Shown in pieces: positions 55,750 through 64,000 of a stretch of DNA of 64,000 nucleotides. The notes beneath the pieces were generated by a model. That model worked only from the letters and a program-made list of their open reading frames with translations. It was not told the origin of the DNA and made no database searches. The position numbers and the translations under genes were made by a program. The DNA is taken from positions 25,661,501 through 25,725,500 of the forward strand of contig NC_079880.1 in NCBI RefSeq assembly GCF_029227915.1. Direction: 5' to 3'. How positions within the stretch are numbered: position 1 is the stretch's first letter; each line of letters opens with the position of its first letter. The stretch is from Hydractinia symbiolongicarpus. Taxonomy: Eukaryota; Cnidaria; Hydrozoa; Anthoathecata; Hydractiniidae.

Positions 55750-56455
55750 TACGTGTGTTAGTGACAGCCATTCAGAAGTTCTTATCCGATTATGAGCCAG
55801 CAAAACCCTCTAGATGTCACAAAATATCCTTTGTTCCAGCTGGTAAATGTCTTCCCACCAAAAAGCGTTCAAAAATTCAAGGAATCCTTCACCTGGCCTC
55901 TGATTGGAGGTTATTATCAGACTTAAATTCAACCTTTAGTATTACCTTTTCTTGCTGTAACTCAACTTCGTCCGGACATACTTTTAACCTCTGCCATGAC
56001 CGAAACTGTAATTATCCTTGAATTAAGTTGCCCATGTGAAGAGAACATGGAGACTTGGCATGGAGTTAAGGTTAATAAATACTCGTCACTTTGTCGTCAT
56101 GAGAATAAACAATTGGTCTGTGCATTTCTTTGCTGTTGAAGTAGGAGCTAGGGGGTTTTTGTTCCGAAACAGTTAGAACTTGCCCTGTCTTTTTCGGATT
56201 TTATAACATGTCTCTGCGTTCCACTCTGAAATCTCTTACTGAGTCATCTACGCGTTTGTCGTTTTACATCTGCCTATCTCGAGTTTCTTTGTCTTGGATT
56301 CATCCAGTTAGGGATCCACAGCATACCGCTCAATTGATACCAACTGTTTCAAAGAAATCATCCAGGTCACAAGCAACTTTGACCACTAGCTTTAAGGACA
56401 CAAATCCCCAGGGCGTAAAAAGAGCTCCACTACCTTGTCTGCACAAGAATCACTA
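55750..56455 (+). pseudogene. restriction-like endonuclease and linker of copy 2
   Basis: KFLSDYEPAKPSRCHKISFV and HLASDWRLLSDLNS align with copy 1. After a shift, LRPDILLTSAMTETVIILEL and SCPCEEN give the PD...E catalytic core. ESSTRLSFYICLSRVSLSWI closes the domain. The linker again has Ser/Lys character before the USP box. Several frame changes. Confidence 0.72.
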
Positions 56456-56935
56456 GGCAACAACAGCGGCTTGCTAAATTTAGGCAACACATGTTACATC
56501 AATTCCATTAAGTCGCCACAGCCATCTCTGCAAATGATTCCAATATGGCGATAGGTAGAAGATTTGTAAGTATTCTATGCAAATTATCCTCCTCCAGTGA
56601 AGGGTTCCTCATTTCTAAATGCATTAAAAGGCCATGTTTCTAATGTAAAGGACGCTGCTTTTAATCTGTTCTCTCAGCAAGATGCCCTAGAGATTCTTGA
56701 GTATCTCATACCAGAGTTGTCCTTAGCCTTTCTTTTCTTTGTTAGATTATTCAGCACTCGTGTGAAAATCTGCACTACTTGTAACGCTTGCAATAATATT
56801 AGCACCTCTGAGCAAGTAAGTCCATTTCTTCAACTGTCCTTGACATCGTCTGTACAATCTTCAGTAGATAACTTTTTGGAGAGCGAAGAATTGTCAGGTC
56901 TTAACTCGTACTTTTGTCACTACTGTAAATGACTA

Positions 56936-57440
56936 TTTTTTTTTTTTTGTAGTCTTGTCTTTAGGGAGTGATGACTCCACTTATTACCCCAGTCAAAACA
57001 AAAGCGAAAAATAAAATAAAAATTACGCCAGCAAGGGGGTTTGACTGTACCAGGTCCTGTCTTTGTATAGTGACGACTCCACTTCTTACCCCAGTCACAC
57101 AAGATTGTACAGAGTAGGACAGATGAAGGGTTATGGATGAAAGAAATGTCTAGTTCCTGCTGAAGAATGTTCGCAGACCTCTTTTGAGGTGACTCAGCTA
57201 GACATTTTGGGTACGTTGGTTCAGGAATATGAGTCAAAACCCTTGTACCCTTTACAGAAGTCCTGTCCTACTCTCTCTGTTTATCTGTTCAATTATCTCC
57301 TTGGAAAAATGAAGAATTGTGTTCTTTTATCTGAGCGTATTCTTTAGAAGAGCAAAACCCCTAGAATTGAAATTTTAAGACTTAAATGGTCGAGTTTTTT
57401 ATTGTGCATGCACTTTGTAATTTTCATTCTTTCAAGATTA
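56936..57440 (+). mobile_element. 5'-truncated 3' end of a second subfamily, inserted in the USP
   Basis: Starts with a T run and TCTTGTCTTTAGGGAGTGATG. It has two tandem ACTCCACTTATTACCCCAGT units and the stem-loop at 57144-57207, and ends TGTGCATGCACTTTGTAATT. The sense orientation and loss of everything upstream of the 3' UTR fit a retroposed insertion into copy 2. Confidence 0.65.
57144..57207 (+). other. conserved 3'-UTR stem-loop, subfamily B
   Basis: AAATGTCTAG / CTAGACATTT outer stem. Inner ACCTC-TTTT-GAGGT. The two outermost changes relative to GGATGTCTAG / CTAGACATCC are compensatory. Confidence 0.85.
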
Positions 57441-59690
57441 ATAGATTCTACAATTCGTTGCATAATGCAATTTGACGAACCTTTTTTGCTTCATATTCAC
57501 TTGTAAGTAATTATTTATTTCGGATGGTAAGTCCTAAATCCTTTCTTAACGAATACTTTTAATGATTTTGACGACGCAACTACTAACCAATAGTAATAAA
57601 CTGCTAAATTTTTTTGATGCACTTTGTTTGAAGAATCTGTAGGTGACAAGATAGCTTTTTATATTCATCACAAGTTTGGTCACGTTTAGCTGATATAGTT
57701 GTGTTGGTAATAACAATTCTGTGATGTACTAAAAAAATAGATATTGTCATAAATGAGATGAATAGATCTATATAAAAAGATAATGAATGCAAATTTGCTG
57801 TAACTTAATTTTAAAATATTTAAAACACTAGCTGTTTAAAATAATTCTTTCTGTTTATCAATCGATTCAGCATACATTATAGCAAGTTTCAATGTTTGCG
57901 AAGAATAGGCTTCTAATAGGCATGTAACTTCCATTTCGTTAAAAAGAGCCTTGTAACTATATTCCACTGTGCTTAGAGCAACGGCAACTTTTGGATTTAA
58001 CTCTGTTTTTTCAGATTTGCTGGTTGGTCTGCCCTGCAAAAGATCGTTGTTAAGATGGATTAAAACTGTGTCTCCAAGTTGTCGTACAATGTAAACAAAT
58101 TTGTGAAAATGTTTGGAGGGGAAAAGGACATCAAATATTGAAGAAAAGGAAGAAGAGATTGTTTATGTATGCTTGTCATATACAAGCTTTTTGTAAATTA
58201 TAAAATTTTAAATTATTAAAAATCTTCTAACATTAACGCATTTACTTCAAAATAAAACATTGTGTTATTTTTGTGTACTTGCTGGGCATAAATATCCATA
58301 ATACCGATGGTTGTTAAGGATTGTTTGGCCAGTTGTTGTTCCTCAGGCATCAGAGGGTATGAACGAGGTGTTGTAATTCAAAATCGGTCCAAAAATCTAT
58401 TACCTTTATCTTTTAACAACAAAATAAAAGCCATGCTTTTTATTTCTGTTGCATATCAAATAAAAAAATTAATACGTGTGCATACTTTTGTACTCAGAAG
58501 TCACTTTATTTAAACGTAACCGTATTCATCATCCTCTATCGTATATATTTTTGCTTCACCTTTTAAAACGAGATAAAATCTTAGATTAAAAACCAACTGA
58601 CTGTAGCTGCCTATATGCGTTACAGCATTCATTCTAAAACATAATTTTTTGGTGTGCCTGTTAAGTTTAGTTTTCAAACATGTCTTTTTGGTTGTTTGAT
58701 ATATGCAGATAAAGAAAGAAATGCGAATATAAAAAGGAGAAAATACCGTATTAATTATTTAATTATCGCGTAATAATGACTAAAATAAGACAATAAAATA
58801 ATTAAAAAAATAATTACCTAATATGAACAATATGTAATCTTTAGCGATATGTCTGTTATATTCAGTACTAAATTACATAAAAACATTTTTTCTGCTAAAA
58901 ATCTTTAAAAAAACCTCCATATCACCAGTGTAATAATTCTCGTTGTATTTTTTTAATATCTCCGCATTCACAATGTATGCACATTTTCATATATAGAGGC
59001 ATTTTGTTACGCCAATTGTGGTGGTGTGAGTGTCTGTATCTTCCTAAGTAGCCTTTAATGGTTTACTAACTGCCATCCTAATTGCGGGCTACTTTCCTGT
59101 AGATGACTGTCCAACAAACAAAAAAATGAAGGTTAATGGTATAACCAGTTCTTATTTCAATAGAGGTTTTATTTTTCGCGGTTAAGTAATTAGCTGTAGT
59201 TATTAAAGAACCAAGAACACACCAGTGTTCGTACCTGAAGCTGTTTCTTTATTTTGAAGGAATTTAAACAATTGTTTGGATAGCACGTTTTCATACTTGA
59301 CTTCATGATTTTGTGAGTTCAATTAAACGGTCGTTCGTGTGCGCGAACGTAATAGTATTGAAAACGTTGCACAGAGCGTTTTCTTTTTTAATGGTTTTAC
59401 AAAATTCGGTCGTTTGTTGTGTTAAATTTAATTTACAGTTTGAAGATGATGTTCCAAAATTTAGCAGGTGAATTTCTGCTAACTTTCCCAATGCCTGTAC
59501 AGTTCGTCGTTTTAGTCCATACCGTGAAGTGGACATTCATTATAAAGGGTGTTACAGAATGCAAGAACTATGTCAGATGTATGATAAAACAACGCGGAAT
59601 ATATGTACGATGGTCCCTATGGCTTACTATGCTTCTAATTTAAAAGTACCCGTCTTAAGACTTCTCTTTTACGTTAACACTTCTCTTCAA
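57441..59690. other. rest of insertion one; two weak exon-like minus frames
   Basis: 57836-58033 (minus) follows an acceptor CTTTTGCAG and reads GRPTSKSEKTELNPKVAVAL, then EMEVTCLLEAYSSQTLKLA. 59303-59536 (minus) reads YGLKRRTVQALGKLAEIHLL. Neither family is recognised and no complete gene can be assembled. The origin of this 2.2 kb inside the USP module is unknown; either one large insertion or several nested ones. Confidence 0.35.
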
Positions 59691-59910
59691 GTGGTTCAAT
59701 AGTCACTACTGCAATAGTTATCAAACTGCAGCAGTTAAAAAAGAGGTCGCCGAGTGCAGTTCAATTTTAATTCTGCAATTAAAGCGCTTTGCCTATAACA
59801 AAGGTCTTGTGTCTAAGGCTTGTTTTTCTGTCACATCTTTCCCGGGCACCCTTTCTATACCTATCACTGTAGAAAGTGAAGTCTCTTGTCACAAGCACTA
59901 CTACTTAGGT

Positions 59911-60675
59911 TATTTACTCAGTGTTTTATTTATCCTGTTTTTTTTTACTATTTCCTAAAAATATACATAATAAAATACATGATAAAATGATTTTAACTTA
60001 ACACAAAAATTGCTGAGTCAGCAGAAATTTCTATTTTGAAAATGGATCATAAACAAGACAAAAATCGGCTTGTTACTTTTCATCAGCTTCTGTTTTTAAA
60101 CGAACCTTGGGTTAACCCTGTTAAAACGGTGTGGGGACTTTTTTGGTTTATTTATATTTTTTAATAATAGCCTTGTGTTTTTTTCAAAAGATTCTTTGTT
60201 AGCATCCACTGCTGCATCGACCGCTGTTAAAAGAAAAAAATTTCGAATAAAAAGATTTCCGAACATCGTATCATGCCTTAATGGTTCACCAAGCATGTCT
60301 AAAAATTTTAAAGTAAAACTAAAAGGCATTCGAAAGTTAAAGCTCGTGCAGTGTATAAGAAAGATCGTTTTAAATTTCTACATAATGCGCTAACTTTGTT
60401 GTTATTAACTTTCCTCTTTAATAATTACGTCATTTTCTGTACAATTTCGCCAGCGCGTAAACTATATTCAGCAAAACTAATTAATTATACGTGATTTTAA
60501 TTTAAAGAAGAATTGATGAGGTTGATTATTTTTGGTGAAAGATAATAGTATTTTAGCTATAAAATGGTGACAAGTGTGTTATACAGAAACAAATATAGAT
60601 ATAGATTCTGAAATAACCTGTCGTAACTAATTATGTAAAAAGAAGAAAATTATTTTTTAAAGGGTTACTGCCACC
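59911..60675. other. insertion two in the USP module
   Basis: Separates HKHYYLGYL from LRAVINLSGNCDNGHYS, which are contiguous in copy 1 (HKNFQLRAIINHCGN). Its 60390-60600 part matches the dispersed repeat at 10230-10430. Confidence 0.55.
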
Positions 60676-60869
60676 TTAAGGGCCGTAATCAACCTCTCTG
60701 GAAATTGTGACAACGGCCATTACAGTACTCTTGCTTATAACCAAGTACATGGTTTCATTGCAACGACAGAGCAGTGGCCCCTTCCAAAAAAAGCTTGCTA
60801 AATGGTGAACAACCTTACATCCTTTTCCTTGAAGAGCTTAGGTAAATTGCAGTCAGCACCACAATTTCC

Positions 60870-60892
60870 GGTTTATGTCAGCAAGGGGGGTT

Positions 60893-60924
<32 letters not shown>

Positions 60925-60960
60925 CTTTTCTTTTTGTAGTCTTGTTTTAAAATGTCGTCT
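60870..60960 (+). repeat. start of the USP-retroelement 3' UTR, copy 2
   Basis: GTCAGCAAGGGGGGTTGACT and TTTTTGTAGTCTTGT follow the USP stop by about 30 bases, as in copy 1 (GTCAGCAAGGCGGCTTGACT). Then the similarity fades before the Harbinger element. Confidence 0.65.
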
Positions 60961-61022
60961 GCAATTTTTTAACGATGGTCTGTATATTTTCTCACTTTAT
61001 TGCTTTGCGTGCCAGTATGTAA

Positions 61023-61067
61023 AGGGTCCGTTACACGTAGCAAAGTTTGCAATAGCAAATAACATAC
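61023..61067 (+). repeat. Harbinger left TIR
   Basis: AGGGTCCGTTACACGTAGCA then TTGCAATAGCAAATAACATA. Pairs with 63394-63438. Confidence 0.9.
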
Positions 61068-61182
61068 AAGTACTTCTGCAAGTACTTGTACAAGCAGTTG
61101 TGCAAGTTTTTATACTTGCACAAGTTTTTTCGATTTCAAATAATAAAAAACAAATGTGAGTTTTTGCGCGCTCATTTTGAAA

Positions 61183-62006
61183 ATGGTTTGCGAACAAGAA
61201 GACGTTGTTTTAATTCTGGTGCTATCGCTGGCAGTAAAAGTAAAGACAAGTCAGTGCAAAAAAAGAAAGCAACGCAAACGTTTTTTGGTGCGACCATGGT
61301 TATTAGACAGACAACCGAAAGGGGCTTGCAATAGCATCCTTAGTGAATTAAGATTGCAAGACACTGAACATTTCCGTTATTATCTTCGAAAGAATACGGA
61401 AACATTTGTTGTAAGTAATTTTTTTGTTGATCAAAGATTTTGTAGGACAGTGGTAGCGCATCTCACATAATAAGTCTCTTTCCTTTTAGGAACTACTGGA
61501 GAAAGTACGCCCATACATCACCGGAGAAACTGTCAGTAACATTGCGATTTCTGGCTACTGGAGAGTCATATCAAAGTCTGATGTACCAATTTCGCATGTC
61601 GGATAAAACCATTTCCCTTTTCGTACCTATAGTTGCCAGGGCGATTTATCGAGTTTTTAAGAAAGATTATTTACGTTTGCCGCAAACGGAGGAAGAGTGG
61701 AAAGCGCTTTCAGACAAAATAAACTTGAAGTGGCAGTTTCCCAATTGCATAGGAGCTCTCGATGGAAAACATATTCCTATTAAGTTACCGCCGAACATTG
61801 GATCTACATTTTACAGCTATAAAGGATTCTATAGTATAGTTCTATTGGCACTTGTCGATAGTGAATACAAATTTATCTACGTAGACGCTGGATGCCAAGA
61901 CCGTATTAGCGATGGTGGAGTTTTAAGAAATACAGAGTTATATCATTTATTGAGCAATGATAGGTTAGCCCTTCCACCTCCCAACTTGCGCACAGAGAAA
62001 AGCTAG
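61183..62006 (+). pseudogene. HARBI1-like nuclease (transposase), deleted
   Basis: Exon 1 is 61183-61410 (MVCEQEDVVLILVLSLAV to NTETFV, donor GTAAGT). Exon 2 starts at 61490 after TTCCTTTTAG with ELLEKVRPYI. There about ten residues (the usual K-x-D-T-x-x-R-x-A-I) and the frame are lost. It resumes SPEKLSVTLRFLATGESYQS and WQFPNCIGALDGKHIPIKLP (first catalytic Asp), then YSIVLLALVDSEYKFIYVDA (second Asp) and RISDGGVL. After LPPPNLRTEKS a deletion removes the segment with the third catalytic acidic residue. The C-terminus EIRDVFKDYFMGSGQVSWQW lies just beyond the stop at 62006. Known function: cut-and-paste transposition with the MADF partner. Confidence 0.82.
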
Positions 62007-62291
62007 TTCAAATGCAAAAGAAATACGTGATGTCTTTAAAGATTATTTCATGGGCTCAGGTCAAGTGTCTTGGCAATGGAATATGCTTGTATAATTGTCT
62101 TAAATCTTTACAGAAAACACTACGGGTAGCTAGGTACACAAGTTTGTATAAATACAACAAAACCGTTTTTTATATAAAGTCTATACCATAAGTGAAAGTT
62201 AATTGTTGTTGTAATTACTGTTGTAAACCTGGAGACCGTAGTAGTTGAAACGCGATGGAAGTGAGATATCGGAATCTCCTGAGTTACTAGG

Positions 62292-63116
62292 TTATAATTC
62301 TGGGCTGATAGCATTTGTTGTTCTCCCAGTTTGAATTCTCTCACGACCGCGGAAAGTACCAGTTTGGTGGCCTCCATTGTAGTTGAAGGGTGACGAACTT
62401 GAAGGAACGGTCGTCAGTTGTCCATTCTGAAACCTTGCGTCAAACAGAAGCTGTTGTATTTGAAGTTTACACTTTTCTCGGGTGTACATATTTTCTATAT
62501 CAAGCAAATTCTTCGAAATCATTCTACCAAACAATTGTTCTTGGGTTTCGCTTTCATTAGGACTCAGGTTTAGGTTTGCTACTGCGGAAGACGTCTGACG
62601 AGGCTCATCCAATCGCTCTAACGCTTTTAACATAACTCTGTCCGCAACAGATATATCTTGATCTTTTTTAACATTAGATGACTTTTTTCGGTTATGGTTG
62701 AGCGCCGGCGTAGGAGTTTCATCATCACCATTCGAATCTTCGTCCACATTAATGTTGGATTCTGTGGCGCGAGGAGTAATATAATCAGATAAGAAGCTAT
62801 CCATCTCCCCATAAAAAGGCCATTGGGGAGTGAAAACCTCATCCGAACCTGCTCCACTTTTCTTTGAAGCTCGGACTTTCTGTTTTAATTGACCGTAATA
62901 CGATCTCAAACCGACCATTTTCTTTTGTATGTCTTTGACTGGCATTGCCAATTCGTTTGAAATCAACTCCAGCGCTATATTCCTTCTTCTTGCATTATGA
63001 TACTCTGCGTGGTTTGAGTTAAAAAGGCACTCGTGTAGTTGCCACTCTGCAATTAGTTGTCCCACCATATTATCTGTCCAACTATCAACTTTCTTTTTTT
63101 TATTTATCGCCTCCAT
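62292..63116 (-). CDS. MADF/Myb-SANT-like protein of the Harbinger element
   Basis: 274 residues from ATG 63116; the open frame upstream lacks an ATG. The N-terminal MADF-like domain reads SWTDNMVGQLIAEWQLHECL, HAEYHNARRRNIALELISNE, then DIQKKMVGLRSYYGQLKQKV and WPFYGEMDSFL. Then an acidic stretch (NVDEDSNGDDE), a basic segment (NHNRKKSSNVKK) and a C-terminal BESS-like helix region (DRVMLKALERLDE). In Harbinger systems this protein binds the transposase, brings it to the nucleus and recognises the TIRs. The frame is intact, in contrast to the damaged transposase, so it could still act in trans. Confidence 0.85.
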   Translation of the reverse strand: MEAINKKKKVDSWTDNMVGQLIAEWQLHECLFNSNHAEYHNARRRNIALELISNELAMPVKDIQKKMVGLRSYYGQLKQKVRASKKSGAGSDEVFTPQWPFYGEMDSFLSDYITPRATESNINVDEDSNGDDETPTPALNHNRKKSSNVKKDQDISVADRVMLKALERLDEPRQTSSAVANLNLSPNESETQEQLFGRMISKNLLDIENMYTREKCKLQIQQLLFDARFQNGQLTTVPSSSSPFNYNGGHQTGTFRGRERIQTGRTTNAISPEL

Positions 63117-63393
63117 CTTCAACGAAATATTTTTATACACGCCACAAAACTATTCACACCACACTTTAATTTTTTATTTTCATCAATTCGATATCCTATT
63201 GGCTCATTTATAATAAAAACAACAATGAAAACAAAAGCTAAAAATCATTGATCGGTTAACATTCCGAACTGGATCGCAACCTATTGTTTATTTGCTATAG
63301 CAAACGTCGATTTTTTTAAATCATTTTAAAAAAATCAGAACTTGCACAAGCCCATGCGCAATGCATAATACCATATTGTATTGCACAAGTACT

Positions 63394-63438
63394 TTATGTT
63401 ATTTGCTATTGCAAATTTTGCTACGTGTAACGGACCCT
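63394..63438 (-). repeat. Harbinger right TIR
   Basis: TATGTTATTTGCTATTGCAA then GCTACGTGTAACGGACCCT; inverse of the left TIR. Confidence 0.9.
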
Positions 63439-63441
63439 TAA

Positions 63442-64000
63442 TATTCAAAAATGTGAGTTAACAAAATCATCCTCCATCAATACCAGAGTTTGGGTCAGGA
63501 CTTTACTTTTTGACTTCACGAAAGAGAAATGTTCGGCACTTTGAAGAGATATGTTTCCAGCAGAAGAGAACCTAACGAATTGAGTGACGTACGCTTTATT
63601 AACTGAATGCACCAAGTTTTAATATTTTTGATTAGCAAAAAACAGGCATTGTAATTCTATGAATCATTTCATGTGATGAGCTTTAAACATATCAGACAAA
63701 ATTTCAGGATGAATCAGTAATCCGCAACAGAATAAATCAGAGAAAATAATATAAAAAAATTCGCTTAGGAAGTTTAAATAGAACATAGACTCGTTAATGT
63801 TTATATTAAAAAAAAAACGCAAAAAAAATCAGCATGAAATAATATAAAGAAAGCTATTTCTGCCAAGGGCATCAAATAAAAACAACAAGAGATGGCATTG
63901 ACAAATCATAATGCCGATATTTTGGCAATTGTTGAGGCGATTGTTTAAATATGGCAATATTTATAATAAAAAAATTTTAATTTTCAATTCTGTTTTTATT
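63442..64000. other. AT-rich end of window, nothing recognised
   Basis: No gene, repeat partner or motif seen. Confidence 0.35.

Larger units (their letters stand above)
54840..60845 (+). mobile_element. USP-bearing retroelement copy 2, split by two insertions
   Basis: Order: RT (54850-55320), post-RT region (55330-55720), restriction-like endonuclease (55750-56270), linker, USP N-terminal half (56450-56934), insertion one (about 56935-59705), USP middle (59694-59910), insertion two (about 59911-60675), USP C-terminus (60680-60845). Insertion one itself starts with a 3' fragment of another subfamily of the same element. Coding parts are collinear with copy 1 but clearly diverged, so the RT-endonuclease-USP order was inherited and is not a chance junction. 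Confidence 0.75.
56456..60845 (+). pseudogene. ubiquitin-specific protease module of copy 2, in three pieces
   Basis: LLNLGNTCYINSI is the catalytic Cys box (G-N-T-C-Y). FNLFSQQDALEILEYLIPEL is the Q-Q-D-A box that packs against it. CTTCNACN and YFCHYC are likely zinc ligands. After the first insertion, KEVAECSSILILQLKRFAYN and FPGTLSIPITV continue the fold. After the second, NCDNGHYSTLAYNQV carries the catalytic His, and YILFLEELR-stop ends the domain as in copy 1. Motif spacing fits a compact USP of about 300 residues. Confidence 0.78.
61023..63438. mobile_element. PIF/Harbinger transposon, 2,416 bp, complete ends
   Basis: Long, nearly perfect TIRs begin AGGGTCCGTTACACGTAGCA at 61023 and end with the reverse complement at 63438, covering more than 40 bp. 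The TAA target duplication is at 61020-61022 and 63439-63441. It encodes the two proteins expected of the superfamily in divergent-strand arrangement: a HARBI1-like DDE transposase (plus) and a MADF/Myb-like partner (minus). The transposase is internally deleted, the partner gene is open throughout. Confidence 0.93.

Overview
This is an AT-rich, intron-containing animal genome window, dominated by transposable elements and carrying very few host genes. The organism is probably a cnidarian, possibly a hydrozoan. I infer that from the dermatopontin gene with short introns, a splice acceptor directly against a start codon as in trans-spliced genomes, and a mix of Helitron, hAT, PIF/Harbinger, Gypsy, CR1/L2-like, Penelope-like and RLE-type retroelements. 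No rRNA, convincing tRNA or CRISPR was found.

Layout. 1-10 kb is the only region resembling host sequence: a small secreted Cys-rich protein (minus, 345-764) and a dermatopontin-family gene (minus, 7753-8355, 3' end not found), with three MITEs and a perfect 36-bp palindrome between or beside them. 10.4-13.3 kb holds a TATG microsatellite and a broken, 5'-truncated LINE. 14.9-21.8 kb holds a Helitron/Helentron-type unit: an RPA-like single-strand binding gene (plus) converging on a 1.6-kb-residue Rep-helicase ORF (minus). That ORF begins with a hydrophobic segment and a canonical 2A ribosome-skipping motif, then an OTU/tegument-type cysteine protease. 22-30 kb holds repeat fragments plus a Helitron relic. 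30.36-33.92 kb is a hAT transposon with identifiable ends. 34-37 kb is nested repeats. 38.9-45.3 kb is a dead LINE carrying a Gypsy (Mag/SURL-like) provirus with 150-bp LTRs. 47-60.9 kb holds two diverged copies of an RLE-type retroelement. 61.02-63.44 kb is a complete-ended PIF/Harbinger transposon.

The main discovery candidate is the 47-61 kb retroelement. Its single polyprotein joins reverse transcriptase, a PD-(D/E)xK restriction-like endonuclease and a C-terminal ubiquitin-specific protease (USP) module. Two diverged copies share this order. Both are followed by a 3' UTR family that also occurs as 5'-truncated solo fragments elsewhere in the window. Across three subfamilies that 3' UTR keeps a stem-loop with compensatory base changes. 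The second candidate is the 2A-bearing Helitron. I know of no published USP-bearing retrotransposon, but I could not search for one.
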